Source of the DNA: Streptomyces paradoxus | Lineage (GTDB): Bacteria > Actinomycetota > Actinomycetes > Streptomycetales > Streptomycetaceae | Assembly: GCF_014202475.1 (NCBI RefSeq) | Contig: NZ_JACHGV010000021.1 | Location: 1 to 64,000, forward strand | DNA length: 64,000 nt | Reading direction: 5' to 3' | Shown here: positions 40,497 through 49,048 of the stretch, piece by piece | How the letters are laid out: each line of letters starts with the position of its first letter | Numbering within the stretch: the first letter of the stretch is position 1 | Notes under the pieces: generated by a model | Databases searched by the model: none | What the model was told of the DNA's origin: nothing | The model's input: only the letters and a program-made list of their open reading frames with translations | Program-made: the position numbers and the translations under genes

Positions 40497-40964
40497 ATGC
40501 AGACCTTTCTGCCCTACCCCGACTTCCGCACCACGGCCCTGTCCCTCGACCGCCGCCGGCTGGGCAAGCAACGCGTGGAGGCCCTGCAGGTCCTGCGCGG
40601 CCTGGTCGTCCCGGGCTACGGCTGGCGCCGCCACCCGGCCGTGCGGATGTGGCTCGGCTACGAGGAGGCGCTGGTCCGCTACGGCCTGGAGATCTGCCGC
40701 GTCTGGCGCGAACAGGGCCACCAGGACACCTGCGCGGCGACGCTGGTGGCCGACCTGGCGGCGACCCGCCCCCACGCCCCGATCCGCGACCAGCCGCAGC
40801 TGGCCGCCGAGGGCGAACTCCCGCCGTGGCTCGGCGACGACCCCTTCCACGAGAGCCACCGCTCGGCCCTGGTCCGCAAGGACCCCACGACCTACGCGGC
40901 CCTCTTCCCGGGCGTGCCGGACGACTTGCCGTACGTCTGGCCGGCGTCGGACCGTGAGATGTGA
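40497..40964 (+). CDS. MSMEG_6728-family protein (pyrimidine-dimer-glycosylase-like)
   Basis: A 155-residue soluble protein. MQTFLPYPDFRTTALSLDRR RLGKQRVEALQVL is the family's start, and GWRRHPAVRMWLGYEEALVR plus SHRSALVRKDPTTYAALFPG complete it. The family shares distant features with T4 endonuclease V-type pyrimidine-dimer glycosylases, but activity is not proven. AAGGAGCA precedes the ATG, 17 bp after DUF4383. Confidence 0.78.
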   Translation: MQTFLPYPDFRTTALSLDRRRLGKQRVEALQVLRGLVVPGYGWRRHPAVRMWLGYEEALVRYGLEICRVWREQGHQDTCAATLVADLAATRPHAPIRDQPQLAAEGELPPWLGDDPFHESHRSALVRKDPTTYAALFPGVPDDLPYVWPASDREM

Positions 40965-40991
40965 CCGGCCACGAAGCGGAGCCAGGGGTCT

Positions 40992-41150
40992 TTATGCGGC
41001 CCTGCGGCGCGACGGACGCCTGGCCGCGGCGGGCGGCTCCGGCACGTCCTCCAGGGGGAAGGGTTCGTCCCCGCCGAAGTCGGGTGCCTGGAAGGGGTTG
41101 GTCGCCGGAGGCGGCGACGCCGCGCCGGAAGGGCTCGGCTGCCCCTCCAC
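40992..41150 (-). CDS. Possible small protein, start unclear
   Basis: On the minus strand a frame ending EPPAAARRPSRRRAA looks like protein: PSGAASPPPATNPFQAPDFG and GDEPFPLEDVP. In-frame protein-like sequence continues upstream of GTG 41150 (VTEKRPLIEPTSLFSA) but has no start codon, so either an unusual start is used or the gene has lost its beginning. It lies downstream of the CarD-like gene on the same strand. Confidence 0.35.
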   Translation of the reverse strand: MEGQPSPSGAASPPPATNPFQAPDFGGDEPFPLEDVPEPPAAARRPSRRRAA

Positions 41151-41242
41151 GGCGGAGAACAGCGAAGTCGGTTCGATGAGAGGTCTCTTTTCCGTTACTG
41201 GCCCGGACAGGGCCAGGCGTGCCCCGACCGGGCGCGGAGGTC

Positions 41243-41464
41243 CTACAGCTTGGTCATCTTGGCGTAGGGGCTCAGGATCCGCATCTGCGCCGAACCGAAG
41301 TCGACGAGCGCGGCGATCCCGTCCTCGATGCCGATGACCCGGCCGAGCCCGTACATGTCGTGCGTGACCTGGTCACCCACGGCGAAGTGCTTGGGAGCGG
41401 GGGCTACCGGAGCCTTGAAGGGGCTGGTAGGCAAGTGACGCTTGGAAGCAGCAGGCTTTGTCAT
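41243..41464 (-). CDS. Small CarD/KOW-like protein
   Basis: A 73-residue protein: a basic disordered start, then KHFAVGDQVTHDMYGLGRVI GIEDGIAALVDFGSAQMRIL. The VxHxxYGxGxV pattern is that of the RNA-polymerase-interacting Tudor-like domain of CarD and TRCF, here without the DNA-binding part. Conserved in Streptomyces; binding to RNA polymerase is only inferred from fold. Confidence 0.7.
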   Translation of the reverse strand: MTKPAASKRHLPTSPFKAPVAPAPKHFAVGDQVTHDMYGLGRVIGIEDGIAALVDFGSAQMRILSPYAKMTKL

Positions 41465-41587
41465 TGGCCTCAGTATGCGCCCACTCCGGCTCCTCGCGCT
41501 GCGGCTGTCCACCTCTGGTGCCCGAACCGAGACGTTGGAGGGGCGCCGCACTGGCTCGAAAAATCGAACACATGATTGAATTCGGCC

Positions 41588-41821
41588 ATGCGAACGTTTC
41601 CCGACGATCTCGTCCGGGCGCAACGGGAGTGGAGTGCCACGTACCGGCAGCTCGCCGATCGTCCCGGCCGCACCGAGCTGCGCCGGCGTCTGTACCGGCT
41701 GTCGGCCCAGGCGTTCTTCCACCCCTACTGGCAGCAGCGGCGGCCGAGTCCCGCGGCGTGGTGGGAGCTCCGGGAGCTGGGGCGGACGGCCGGGGACGTG
41801 AGCGAGCGGCTCCACCGATGA
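41588..41821 (+). CDS. Small conserved protein
   Basis: A 77-residue, mostly helical, charged protein: MRTFPDDLVRAQREWSATYR, then RRRLYRLSAQAFFHPYWQQR. No domain is recognised. The stop overlaps the next gene's start (ATGA), and both are divergent from the CarD-like gene. Confidence 0.65.
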   Translation: MRTFPDDLVRAQREWSATYRQLADRPGRTELRRRLYRLSAQAFFHPYWQQRRPSPAAWWELRELGRTAGDVSERLHR

Positions 41822-42090
41822 CGCCCCGGCCTGCGGGACCGTACGTCCCGGACGATCCTGAAGGCATGTCCGGACCTATTCGTGTGATCGTGCATCCGCC
41901 GTCGCCCTCGGGCGGCCGGCGCGTCCGCGTGGACGGCGAGATCCTCGGACTCGCCCACAGCGTCGTCGACGTCGCGGAGTTCCTCCGCCGTGCCGGGTTG
42001 GAGATCGACCCGGCGGACGTGGCGGAGGTGGCGTGGATCGACTGGCGCGGCGTGGGGCCCGAGCACTGGGGTCCGGGGGCGGGTGACTGA
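41818..42090 (+). CDS. Small conserved protein coupled to the previous gene
   Basis: A 90-residue protein with a beta-rich core: IRVIVHPPSPSGGRRVRVDG EILGLAHSVVDVAEFLRRAG, ending WIDWRGVGPEHWGPGAGD. ATG 41818 overlaps the upstream stop; a second ATG at 41866 would give the core alone. Function unknown. Confidence 0.65.
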   Translation: MTPRPAGPYVPDDPEGMSGPIRVIVHPPSPSGGRRVRVDGEILGLAHSVVDVAEFLRRAGLEIDPADVAEVAWIDWRGVGPEHWGPGAGD

Positions 42091-42154
42091 CCCACGAGCC
42101 CGCACATCACTCCAGGGCGGGTTGTCCATTCCTCGTGCCACATCGGAGGGCCCC

Positions 42155-42499
42155 ATGAAGGACCTCAAGTTCGAGCAGAAGCGTTCACTGTCACGCCAAG
42201 AGGCCGCTGACCAGCTCACGGCACTCGCAGACGCCCTGCGGGAAGGCGGGGACGCCGAGCTGGACCTCGGCCCCGGGACGCTGGGCCTGCGGATCCCCGA
42301 CGACCTCGACAGCGAACTGGAGGTCGAGATCGGCGGCGGTGAGATCGAGCTGGAGATCGAGCTGAAGTGGAAGACCGCCCCTACGCGGGCGACGCCCCCA
42401 CGGACCGAATCCCCCGCGGAAAAGCCCAAGCGGAAGAAGACACCCGCCCCTGCGGGGCGCAGCAGGAGCGCAAAACGGTCAACGACGAAAGCGTCATGA
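42155..42499 (+). CDS. Amphi-Trp domain protein
   Basis: A 114-residue protein. Residues 1-75 match the amphi-Trp domain: MKDLKFEQKRSLSRQEAADQ LTALADALREGG and VEIGGGEIELEIELKWK. The C-terminal third is Lys/Arg/Pro-rich (EKPKRKKTPAPAGRSRSAKR) and probably binds nucleic acid. Ribosome site CGGAGGG. The function of this domain is unknown. Confidence 0.75.
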   Translation: MKDLKFEQKRSLSRQEAADQLTALADALREGGDAELDLGPGTLGLRIPDDLDSELEVEIGGGEIELEIELKWKTAPTRATPPRTESPAEKPKRKKTPAPAGRSRSAKRSTTKAS

Positions 42500-42510
42500 G
42501 CTCACGAACG

Positions 42511-42548
42511 CCAGAGGGCCGGACCACTTTCGCGGTCCGGCCCTCTGG
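42511..42548. terminator. Bidirectional terminator
   Basis: A perfect 15-bp stem (CCAGAGGGCCGGACC / GGTCCGGCCCTCTGG) with an 8-base loop between the amphi-Trp gene and the convergent tRNA-Ser(GGA). Confidence 0.87.
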
Positions 42549-42550
42549 GC

Positions 42551-42638
42551 TGGCGGAGGATACGAGATTCGAACTCGTGAGGGGTTGCCCCCAACACGCT
42601 TTCCAAGCGTGCGCCCTAGGCCTCTAGGCGAATCCTCC
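42551..42638 (-). tRNA. tRNA-Ser(GGA), CCA encoded
   Basis: A class II tRNA with acceptor GGAGGAT/ATCCTCC, anticodon loop CTTGGAAAG region giving GGA, a long variable arm (TTGGGGGCAACCCC) and T arm GAGTTCGAATCTC. The 3' CCA is encoded (42551-42553). Confidence 0.93.
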
Positions 42639-42714
42639 GCCGGAAACATTACATGACCGAGAGGAGTGCTCGCGAACTCGTTCCCCGCCCCAGACATCAG
42701 GTAGCCTTGGCGCA

Positions 42715-42800
42715 GCCCCTCACGCGGCGCTATCTGACTGAACTCCCCCAGGGCCGGAAGGCAGCAAGGGTAGGTTGGCTCTGGCGGGTGCGTGGGGGGC
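42715..42800 (+). ncRNA. ffs: Small SRP RNA (4.5S)
   Basis: A single hairpin RNA of about 86 bases. GCCCCTCACGC and GCGTGGGGGGC pair perfectly at the base. The apical domain reads CCCAGGGCCGGAAGGCAGCA followed by AGGG, the invariant Ffh-binding core with GGAA tetraloop. Its place just upstream of dnaX is usual for actinobacteria. Confidence 0.95.
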
Positions 42801-42877
42801 GTCTGCGTTCCAGGACCGATCTCCCGGCCGGGTCCGGGCCGGGCCCGATGTCAGTGGGCGCCTATAACCTCGTATGC

Positions 42878-45235
42878 GTGTCGTCTCTCGCTCTGTACCG
42901 CCGCTACCGCCCCGAGACCTTCGCCGAGGTCATCGGGCAGGAGCATGTCACCGACCCGCTGCAGCAGGCGCTGCGGAACAACCGGGTCAACCACGCGTAC
43001 CTGTTCAGCGGGCCGCGCGGCTGCGGCAAGACGACCAGTGCCCGCATCCTGGCCCGCTGCCTGAACTGCGAGCAGGGGCCCACGCCGACGCCCTGCGGTG
43101 AGTGCCAGTCCTGTCAGGACCTCGCGCGCAACGGCCCCGGCTCCATCGACGTCATCGAGATCGACGCGGCGTCCCACGGCGGCGTGGACGACGCCCGTGA
43201 CCTGCGCGAGAAGGCCTTCTTCGGGCCCGCCCGCAGCCGGTACAAGATCTACATCATCGACGAGGCCCACATGGTCACGTCGGCCGGCTTCAACGCGCTG
43301 CTGAAGGTCGTCGAGGAGCCGCCGGAGCACCTCAAGTTCATCTTCGCGACCACCGAGCCGGAGAAGGTCATCGGGACGATCCGGTCCCGGACCCACCACT
43401 ACCCCTTCCGGCTCGTCCCCCCCGGCACCCTCCGGGAGTACCTCGGGCAGGTGTGCCAGCAGGAGACCATCCCGGTCGAGGACGGCGTGCTCCCGCTCGT
43501 CGTGCGGGCCGGCGGCGGATCCGTGCGTGACTCCATGTCCGTCATGGACCAGCTCCTCGCGGGCGCCGCGGCGGACGGTGTGACCTACGCCATGGCCACC
43601 GCCCTGCTCGGCTACACGGACGGCTCCCTCCTCGACTCGGTCGTCGAGGCCTTCGCTACCGGCGACGGAGCCGCGGCCTTCGAGGTCGTCGACCGCGTGA
43701 TCGAGGGGGGGAACGACCCCCGCCGCTTCGTCACCGACCTCCTGGAGCGGCTGCGCGACCTGGTGATCCTCGCCGCCGTGCCCGACGCGGCGGAGAAGGG
43801 GCTCATCGACGCCCCCGCCGATGTGATCGAGCGCATGCAGGCCCAGGCCGGCACCTTCGGCCCCGCCGAGCTGAGCCGCGCCGCCGACCTCGTCAACGAG
43901 GGCCTGACCGAGATGCGGGGCGCCAACTCGCCCCGTCTCCAGCTGGAACTGATCTGCGCCCGCGTCCTGCTCCCCGCCGCCTACGGCGACGAGCGCTCCG
44001 TAATGGCCCGCCTCGACCGGATCGAGCGCGGAGTGAACTTCTCCGCGGGCCCGTCCGGCGCGCCCGCCATGGGATACGTGCCCGGCCCGGAGGGCCATGG
44101 GGGAGCGGCCCCCGCTCCGGTCCAGGCGAGCGGCGGCGGTCCGGTGCCGGCGGGCGGCGGCCCGGCGGCGGCCCGTGCGGCGGTCCGCGCGACGGGAGCA
44201 CCGGGCAGCGGCGGCGGCCCTGCTGCGGCAGCGCCCGGCCCCGCCCCTACGACGGCGGGTCATGGTGTGCCCCAGTCGTCTCCGGGCCAGAGCGCGCCGC
44301 CGCCGGCACCGGCCGCCGCGCCCCCGGCGCACGCCGCCCCCGAAGCGACCGGCGCCCCCGCCCAGGAGCCCCAGCCTGCACCGGCCCAGCCCTCCCCCGG
44401 CGCCTGGCCCACCGCCGCCTCCGCGGGCAGCGGCGGCCGTCGCCCCGGCGGCTGGCCCACGGCCGCCCCGGGCGCGCCCGCCTCGAACACCCCACCGGCG
44501 AACACCCCGCCGACGAGCACCCCGCCGACGAGCACCCCCGCCCCCAGCACCCCTCCGGCGGCCCAGCCTCAGGCGACGTCGGCACCCGCCCCCGCCCCGG
44601 CCCCCACGGGTGGTGCCCATCTCGACCCCCGCATGCTCTGGCCGAACATCCTGGACGCGGTCAAGAACCGCAGGCGCTTCACCTGGATCCTGCTCAGCCA
44701 GAACGCCCAGGTGGCCGGCTTCGACGGCACGACCCTCCAGCTCGGCTTCGTCAACGCGGGTGCCCGGGACAACTTCCTGAGCAGCGGCAGCGAGGACGTG
44801 CTGCGGCAGGCGCTGGGCGAGCAGTTCAACGTCCAGTGGAAGATCGAGGCGATCGTCGACCCCTCGGGCGGCTCCGCGCCCCCGGCCTCCGGCGGCGGCC
44901 CCTCCGGGTTCGGCGGCGGTGGCGGATACAACGCCGGCGGTGGCGGTGGACACAGCACCGGCGGCGGTACGGCGACGGCCCAGCGTCCCGCCCCGCCCCA
45001 GCCGGCTCCCCCGGCCGCCCCGTCCCAGCAGTTGAGCGGCCCCGCTCCCGCCGCCGGCTCCACCCCGGCCGCTGCCGTCCCCCAGCCCTCCGCCCCGCAG
45101 CCGCGTCACGTCTCCGCGGAGGAGGACATCCCCGAGGACGACGACCCCGACCTCGACGAGTCGGCCCTCTCCGGCCAGGAGCTGATCGTGCGGGAGCTGG
45201 GAGCGACGGTGGTCGAGGAGTTCACCAACGAATAG
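42878..45235 (+). CDS. dnaX: DNA polymerase III subunits gamma/tau
   Basis: A 785-residue clamp-loader ATPase. It begins SSLALYRRYRPETFAEVIGQ. Walker A is GPRGCGKTTSA, the zinc module has four Cys (CLNCEQGP to CGECQSC), and the DExx box is YIIDEAHMV. Sensor 1 is FIFATTEPEKV. A long Pro/Ala/Gly linker (about 400-580) precedes the tau-type domain DPRMLWPNILDAVKNRRRFT and a further Gly-rich and acidic tail. GTG 42878 lies 9 bases after a TATAAC -10 box with no ribosome site, so the transcript may be leaderless. No polymerase slip run was identified. Confidence 0.95.
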   Translation: MSSLALYRRYRPETFAEVIGQEHVTDPLQQALRNNRVNHAYLFSGPRGCGKTTSARILARCLNCEQGPTPTPCGECQSCQDLARNGPGSIDVIEIDAASHGGVDDARDLREKAFFGPARSRYKIYIIDEAHMVTSAGFNALLKVVEEPPEHLKFIFATTEPEKVIGTIRSRTHHYPFRLVPPGTLREYLGQVCQQETIPVEDGVLPLVVRAGGGSVRDSMSVMDQLLAGAAADGVTYAMATALLGYTDGSLLDSVVEAFATGDGAAAFEVVDRVIEGGNDPRRFVTDLLERLRDLVILAAVPDAAEKGLIDAPADVIERMQAQAGTFGPAELSRAADLVNEGLTEMRGANSPRLQLELICARVLLPAAYGDERSVMARLDRIERGVNFSAGPSGAPAMGYVPGPEGHGGAAPAPVQASGGGPVPAGGGPAAARAAVRATGAPGSGGGPAAAAPGPAPTTAGHGVPQSSPGQSAPPPAPAAAPPAHAAPEATGAPAQEPQPAPAQPSPGAWPTAASAGSGGRRPGGWPTAAPGAPASNTPPANTPPTSTPPTSTPAPSTPPAAQPQATSAPAPAPAPTGGAHLDPRMLWPNILDAVKNRRRFTWILLSQNAQVAGFDGTTLQLGFVNAGARDNFLSSGSEDVLRQALGEQFNVQWKIEAIVDPSGGSAPPASGGGPSGFGGGGGYNAGGGGGHSTGGGTATAQRPAPPQPAPPAAPSQQLSGPAPAAGSTPAAAVPQPSAPQPRHVSAEEDIPEDDDPDLDESALSGQELIVRELGATVVEEFTNE

Positions 45236-45328
45236 CCGGCCCCTTGGAGGAACCTCCAGCTCAAGATCCCCCCTCCCCTCGGCGGCCCGCACAAAGGGAA
45301 CCCGGCGCCTCCCGTTAGGCTGACCCCC

Positions 45329-46579
45329 GTGAAGGTCCTCGTCATCGGCAGCGGCGCCCGCGAACACGCCCTGTGCCACTCCCTGTCCCACGACCCCGAT
45401 GTCACCGCGCTGCACTGCGCCCCCGGCAACGCCGGCATCGCCGAGGTCGCCGAGCTGCACCAGGTCGACGCCCTGGACGGCGCCGCCGTCACCGCGCTGG
45501 CCACCCGCCTCGGCGCGGAGCTCGTGGTCGTCGGCCCCGAGGCCCCGCTGGTCGCCGGTGTCGCCGACGCCGTGCGCGAGGCGGGCATCCCGGTCTTCGG
45601 CCCGTCCGGCCAAGCCGCGCAGCTGGAGGGCTCCAAGGCCTTCGCGAAGGACGTCATGGCGGCGGCCGAGGTGCCCACGGCCCGGTCCTACGTCTGCACG
45701 ACACCGGAAGAGGTCGACACGGCCCTCGACGCCTTCGGCGCTCCGTACGTCGTGAAGGACGACGGGCTCGCCGCCGGCAAGGGTGTCGTCGTCACCGGCG
45801 ATCTCGAAGCGGCCCGGGCCCACGCGGCGGCCTGCGAGCGCGTGGTCATCGAGGAGTACCTCGACGGCCCCGAGGTCTCCCTGTTCGCCGTCACCGACGG
45901 CGAGACGGTCGTCCCCCTCCAGCCCGCCCAGGACTTCAAGCGCGCGCTCGACGGCGACGAGGGCCCCAACACCGGCGGCATGGGCGCGTACTCCCCGCTG
46001 CCGTGGGCCGACCCGAAGCTGGTCGACGAGGTGCTGCAGACCGTGCTGCAGCCCACCGTGGACGAGATGCAGCGGCGCGGCACACCCTTCTCCGGCCTGC
46101 TCTACGCCGGTCTCGCGATCACCTCCCGTGGTGTCCGCGTGATCGAGTTCAACGCCCGGTTCGGCGACCCCGAGACCCAGGTCGTCCTGGCCCGGCTCAA
46201 GACGCCGCTGGCCGGGCTGCTGATGGCCGCCGCCACCGGCAACCTCGCCCACCTGGAGCCGCTGCGCTGGAGCGACGACGCGGCCGTGACCGTGGTCGTC
46301 GCCTCGCACAACTACCCCGGCACCCCGCGCACCGGCGACCCCATCACCGGTCTCGACGAGGTCGCCGCCCAGGACGCCCCGCACGCGTACGTGCTGCACG
46401 CCGGCACCCGGCAGGAGGGGGACGCCGTCGTCAGCGCGGGCGGCCGCGTCCTGTCCGTGACGGCCACCGGCAAGGACCTCACCGAGGCCCGCGACCGCGC
46501 CTACACGGCCGTCGGCCGCATCCGCCTCGACGGCTCCCAGCACCGCACGGACATCGCCGCGAAGGCGGCGGGCGCGTAA
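45329..46579 (+). CDS. purD: Phosphoribosylamine-glycine ligase
   Basis: A 416-residue ATP-grasp enzyme for the second step of purine synthesis. It starts MKVLVIGSGAREHALCHSLS. The ATP-grasp parts FGAPYVVKDDGLAAGKGVVV, VVIEEYLDGPEVSLFAVTDG and VIEFNARFGDPETQVVLARL are complete. Leaderless expression is likely: TAGGCT lies 7 bases upstream of the GTG and there is no ribosome site. A terminator follows 61 bp after the stop. Confidence 0.97.
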   Translation: MKVLVIGSGAREHALCHSLSHDPDVTALHCAPGNAGIAEVAELHQVDALDGAAVTALATRLGAELVVVGPEAPLVAGVADAVREAGIPVFGPSGQAAQLEGSKAFAKDVMAAAEVPTARSYVCTTPEEVDTALDAFGAPYVVKDDGLAAGKGVVVTGDLEAARAHAAACERVVIEEYLDGPEVSLFAVTDGETVVPLQPAQDFKRALDGDEGPNTGGMGAYSPLPWADPKLVDEVLQTVLQPTVDEMQRRGTPFSGLLYAGLAITSRGVRVIEFNARFGDPETQVVLARLKTPLAGLLMAAATGNLAHLEPLRWSDDAAVTVVVASHNYPGTPRTGDPITGLDEVAAQDAPHAYVLHAGTRQEGDAVVSAGGRVLSVTATGKDLTEARDRAYTAVGRIRLDGSQHRTDIAAKAAGA

Positions 46580-46640
46580 CCGGCCCCTGCGGTGCGGGGA
46601 AACCACCCCGCCGCCGATGAACCCCGCCGATGAACCCCAC

Positions 46641-46672
46641 AGGCCCCGGATCCGTCTCAGGATCCGGGGCCT
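46641..46672 (+). terminator. Terminator of purD
   Basis: A perfect 13-bp stem (AGGCCCCGGATCC / GGATCCGGGGCCT) with a six-base GTCTCA loop, then TTTCG. Confidence 0.88.
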
Positions 46673-46674
46673 TT

Positions 46675-46767
46675 CGTATGCGAGGGGCCGGGCCTGACGT
46701 ATGCGAGAGGCGGGGCCGGAGGTGCGCGAGAGGTGAGGCCGGAAGTATGCGAGAGGTGGGGGCCTGA
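46675..46767. repeat. 23-bp tandem repeat, four copies
   Basis: Four imperfect copies of CGTATGCGAGAGGCGGGGCC plus GGA directly follow the purD terminator (units at 46675, 46698, 46721 and 46744). The remaining intergenic DNA up to 46977 contains no recognised gene; it should hold the promoter for the membrane protein at 46978. Confidence 0.75.
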
Positions 46768-46977
46768 TGCTCGCTGTCCGTCATCCACCTCTCCCCAAAG
46801 CCATTCCATCGGGTGACCGATGCCCTTTCCGGCTGACGGGCGGCGGAGCCCCAACTAGGGTGCGGCGCAAGCGTTCCGGCACTTGGCCCACCGGCATTGC
46901 GATGTCAGTGGCGGGTGCCACAGTGGGGGAGTGAGCAAGGGCAGCATCAGGTCAACGGGGAGGGGGTGAGGTCGGTA

Positions 46978-48795
46978 GTGACCGGAATGGGTGTGGAAGC
47001 AGGCGCGCAGGCCGCGCGGGCACGGGCTTTGGCCGTCCTGCGCATCCGCAGCCGTGCCCTGGCCGTCGCCCTGCTGCCGGCCGCCGTCGCCGTGATCCTG
47101 CTCGCGGGCGCCGCCGGCGACCGCCTGGAGGGCCCCGTCTGGGGCGCGGCCCGCTGGGTCCTGACACCGGTCGCGGTCCTCGTGCTGCTCGCCGCCGCCG
47201 GGATCGCCCTGGTCGTCGCCCGGGCCCGGCCCGCCATGAGCCCGACCGTCCCGGTCACCGAGGAGGCGGCTCCCGACCTGTACCGCATGGTGCGCGACCT
47301 CGCCGACCGCCTGGACGTCCCCGCGCCCTCGGCGATAGCGCTCACCCCGGACTGCGACAGCTGGCTGGAGGACCGCACGCACCCGGCCCACGGCCCGCCC
47401 CCGGCCGAGGAGCACCACGACATAGCGGGACCGGGGAAGCAGGCGCACCGCCGGCACCCCGTCGCGCCGGTCCTCGTCATCGGCTCCCCGTTCCTGTGGT
47501 GGATGCGGGTCGGCGAGCTGCGCGCGGTCCTCGCCCCGGTCATCGCCGGAACGGGCCCCTCGGCCCACCCGGACATAGCCGCCGCCCGGCGCTTCGTCCG
47601 GGGCCTGGACGCCGCGGTGGCCGTGGCCTCGGCGCCCCGCCGCGAGCCCGTCTCGCGAGCGGTGCTCGCCGGGGTCGGCTGGGTCGCCCGGCTGCTGCTG
47701 CGCAGCTGTCGCGTTCACGCCGCCGAGATGGAGCGGGGCGTGGCGGCCGCGGAGCGCGCACAGGCCGTGGATTACGGGCTGCGGATCGTCGCCCAGGAGC
47801 AGGTGGGCCTGGCGTACGCGGGCTGGGACCGGCTGCTGACCCGGGTGGCGCTGCCCGCCTGGCGGATGGGCCGCTGGCCGTCCCGGCTGGACGCCGGTGT
47901 GGTCGCGGCGCTCACGGAGCTGTCCCGGCGTGACCGCCTGGCGGAGGGTTTCGCGTCCCGGCTCGGCGAGCGGCCCGCCTGCGATCTGCTGGAGGAGCCG
48001 GGCGCGGTCGACGAGGCCGCCTCCCTCCTCGCCGCCCGCCTCTTCCACGGCGGCCCCGCCGGGTCGGGGCCCGACTGGTCGCCGGTGGACTGGAGCGAGT
48101 ATCCGGACGAGGTCGTCGACCGCAAGTGGCGCCTCGACGCGGCCCGCCTCCACCGCGTCCTGGACACCATGGGCGTCCGCCCCGCCACCGGGCCCGCGGC
48201 CCCCGCGACCGGAGCCCCCACCCTCTCCCGCGTCCTGGACCACCTGACGGACCAGGGCACCGCATGGACGGCCGGGAGCGACCCGGCCGGCAGCCCCGCA
48301 GGAGACCTCGCCGCCTCCGGACCGCACACCACCCCGAGCCCCGGCGCGGCGTACCCCCTCGAAGACGAGGACCTCTCCGGTACGACGGCCCCCAGCGCCA
48401 CCCTCGCCGCCCGGCTCAGCGCCGAACTGGCCCGTGAGGAGGCCGCCCCCTCCCCGGCGACCCCGTCGCCCGCCTCGCCGCCCCCCACCTCCGACCCCGT
48501 GGCGCTCTGGGACGACCGCGCCCTGCCCCTCTTCCCCCTCCAGCCCCCGCGCACGGCCAGGGAACTGCTCGCCGACCACCTCACCGCGATGGTCTGCTGC
48601 GCCGCGATGGACACCGCCGGCGCGACTCCCGGCCTGGACTGGCTGGACGGCCCGACCCTCCTGATCGACGGTGATCGCACGGCCGATCTGGCGCCCAAGG
48701 TCCTCACCCTCATCGAAGACGGCGACGCCACGCCTCTGCGGGTCTGGCTCTCCCAGCTCGGCATACGCCCGGAGAAGCCGGTCCGCCTCGGCTGA
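46978..48795 (+). CDS. M48-like membrane protein lacking the zinc site
   Basis: A 605-residue protein with two N-terminal membrane helices (about 20-45, 60-82). The next part resembles an M48 peptidase: PDLYRMVRDLADRLDVPAPS AIALTPDCDSWL and VLVIGSPFLWWMRVGELRAV L. Where M48 enzymes have HELGH, this protein has APVIAGTG, so catalytic zinc binding is lost. A poorly conserved domain with a Pro/Ala/Ser-rich stretch (about 400-530) follows. It may be a pseudo-protease with a structural or regulatory role. GTG 46978 is supported by GTGAGG. Confidence 0.7.
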   Translation: MTGMGVEAGAQAARARALAVLRIRSRALAVALLPAAVAVILLAGAAGDRLEGPVWGAARWVLTPVAVLVLLAAAGIALVVARARPAMSPTVPVTEEAAPDLYRMVRDLADRLDVPAPSAIALTPDCDSWLEDRTHPAHGPPPAEEHHDIAGPGKQAHRRHPVAPVLVIGSPFLWWMRVGELRAVLAPVIAGTGPSAHPDIAAARRFVRGLDAAVAVASAPRREPVSRAVLAGVGWVARLLLRSCRVHAAEMERGVAAAERAQAVDYGLRIVAQEQVGLAYAGWDRLLTRVALPAWRMGRWPSRLDAGVVAALTELSRRDRLAEGFASRLGERPACDLLEEPGAVDEAASLLAARLFHGGPAGSGPDWSPVDWSEYPDEVVDRKWRLDAARLHRVLDTMGVRPATGPAAPATGAPTLSRVLDHLTDQGTAWTAGSDPAGSPAGDLAASGPHTTPSPGAAYPLEDEDLSGTTAPSATLAARLSAELAREEAAPSPATPSPASPPPTSDPVALWDDRALPLFPLQPPRTARELLADHLTAMVCCAAMDTAGATPGLDWLDGPTLLIDGDRTADLAPKVLTLIEDGDATPLRVWLSQLGIRPEKPVRLG

Positions 48796-48954
48796 CCACC
48801 CGGAGCACCCACTTCCGGTTCTGGCCAATTCGAAACGAACAGTGACGGAGTGCGCGCTTTATGTGATGTGCTGGGACCGTTCCCGCGCATGGCAAGGGCT
48901 TGCGACATACGACAAGCACATAGGCACGAAGGCGTCGCACCCACCGCAGAGCAC

Positions 48955-49025
48955 GACACGCACCACACCGGTACACAGCACACCGCACACGCCCGCACAC
49001 ACCACACCGGCAGGCACCACCACGG
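48955..49025 (+). repeat. CA-rich simple tract in the 5' region
   Basis: About 70 bases made almost only of C and A with scattered G (CACACCGGTACACAGCACAC then similar CACACC units) stand just upstream of the ribosome site of the next gene. The C/A-only composition means an unstructured leader in RNA. Confidence 0.6.
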
Positions 49026-49048
49026 GGGCAAGGGGAGGGGAAGCAACC

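Noticed and set aside
42851..46606. A reverse open frame of more than 1200 codons opposite dnaX and purD
   Set aside because: It is a codon-bias shadow of two certain genes on the other strand; high GC at third positions removes stops from the opposite frame. No domain is recognisable.
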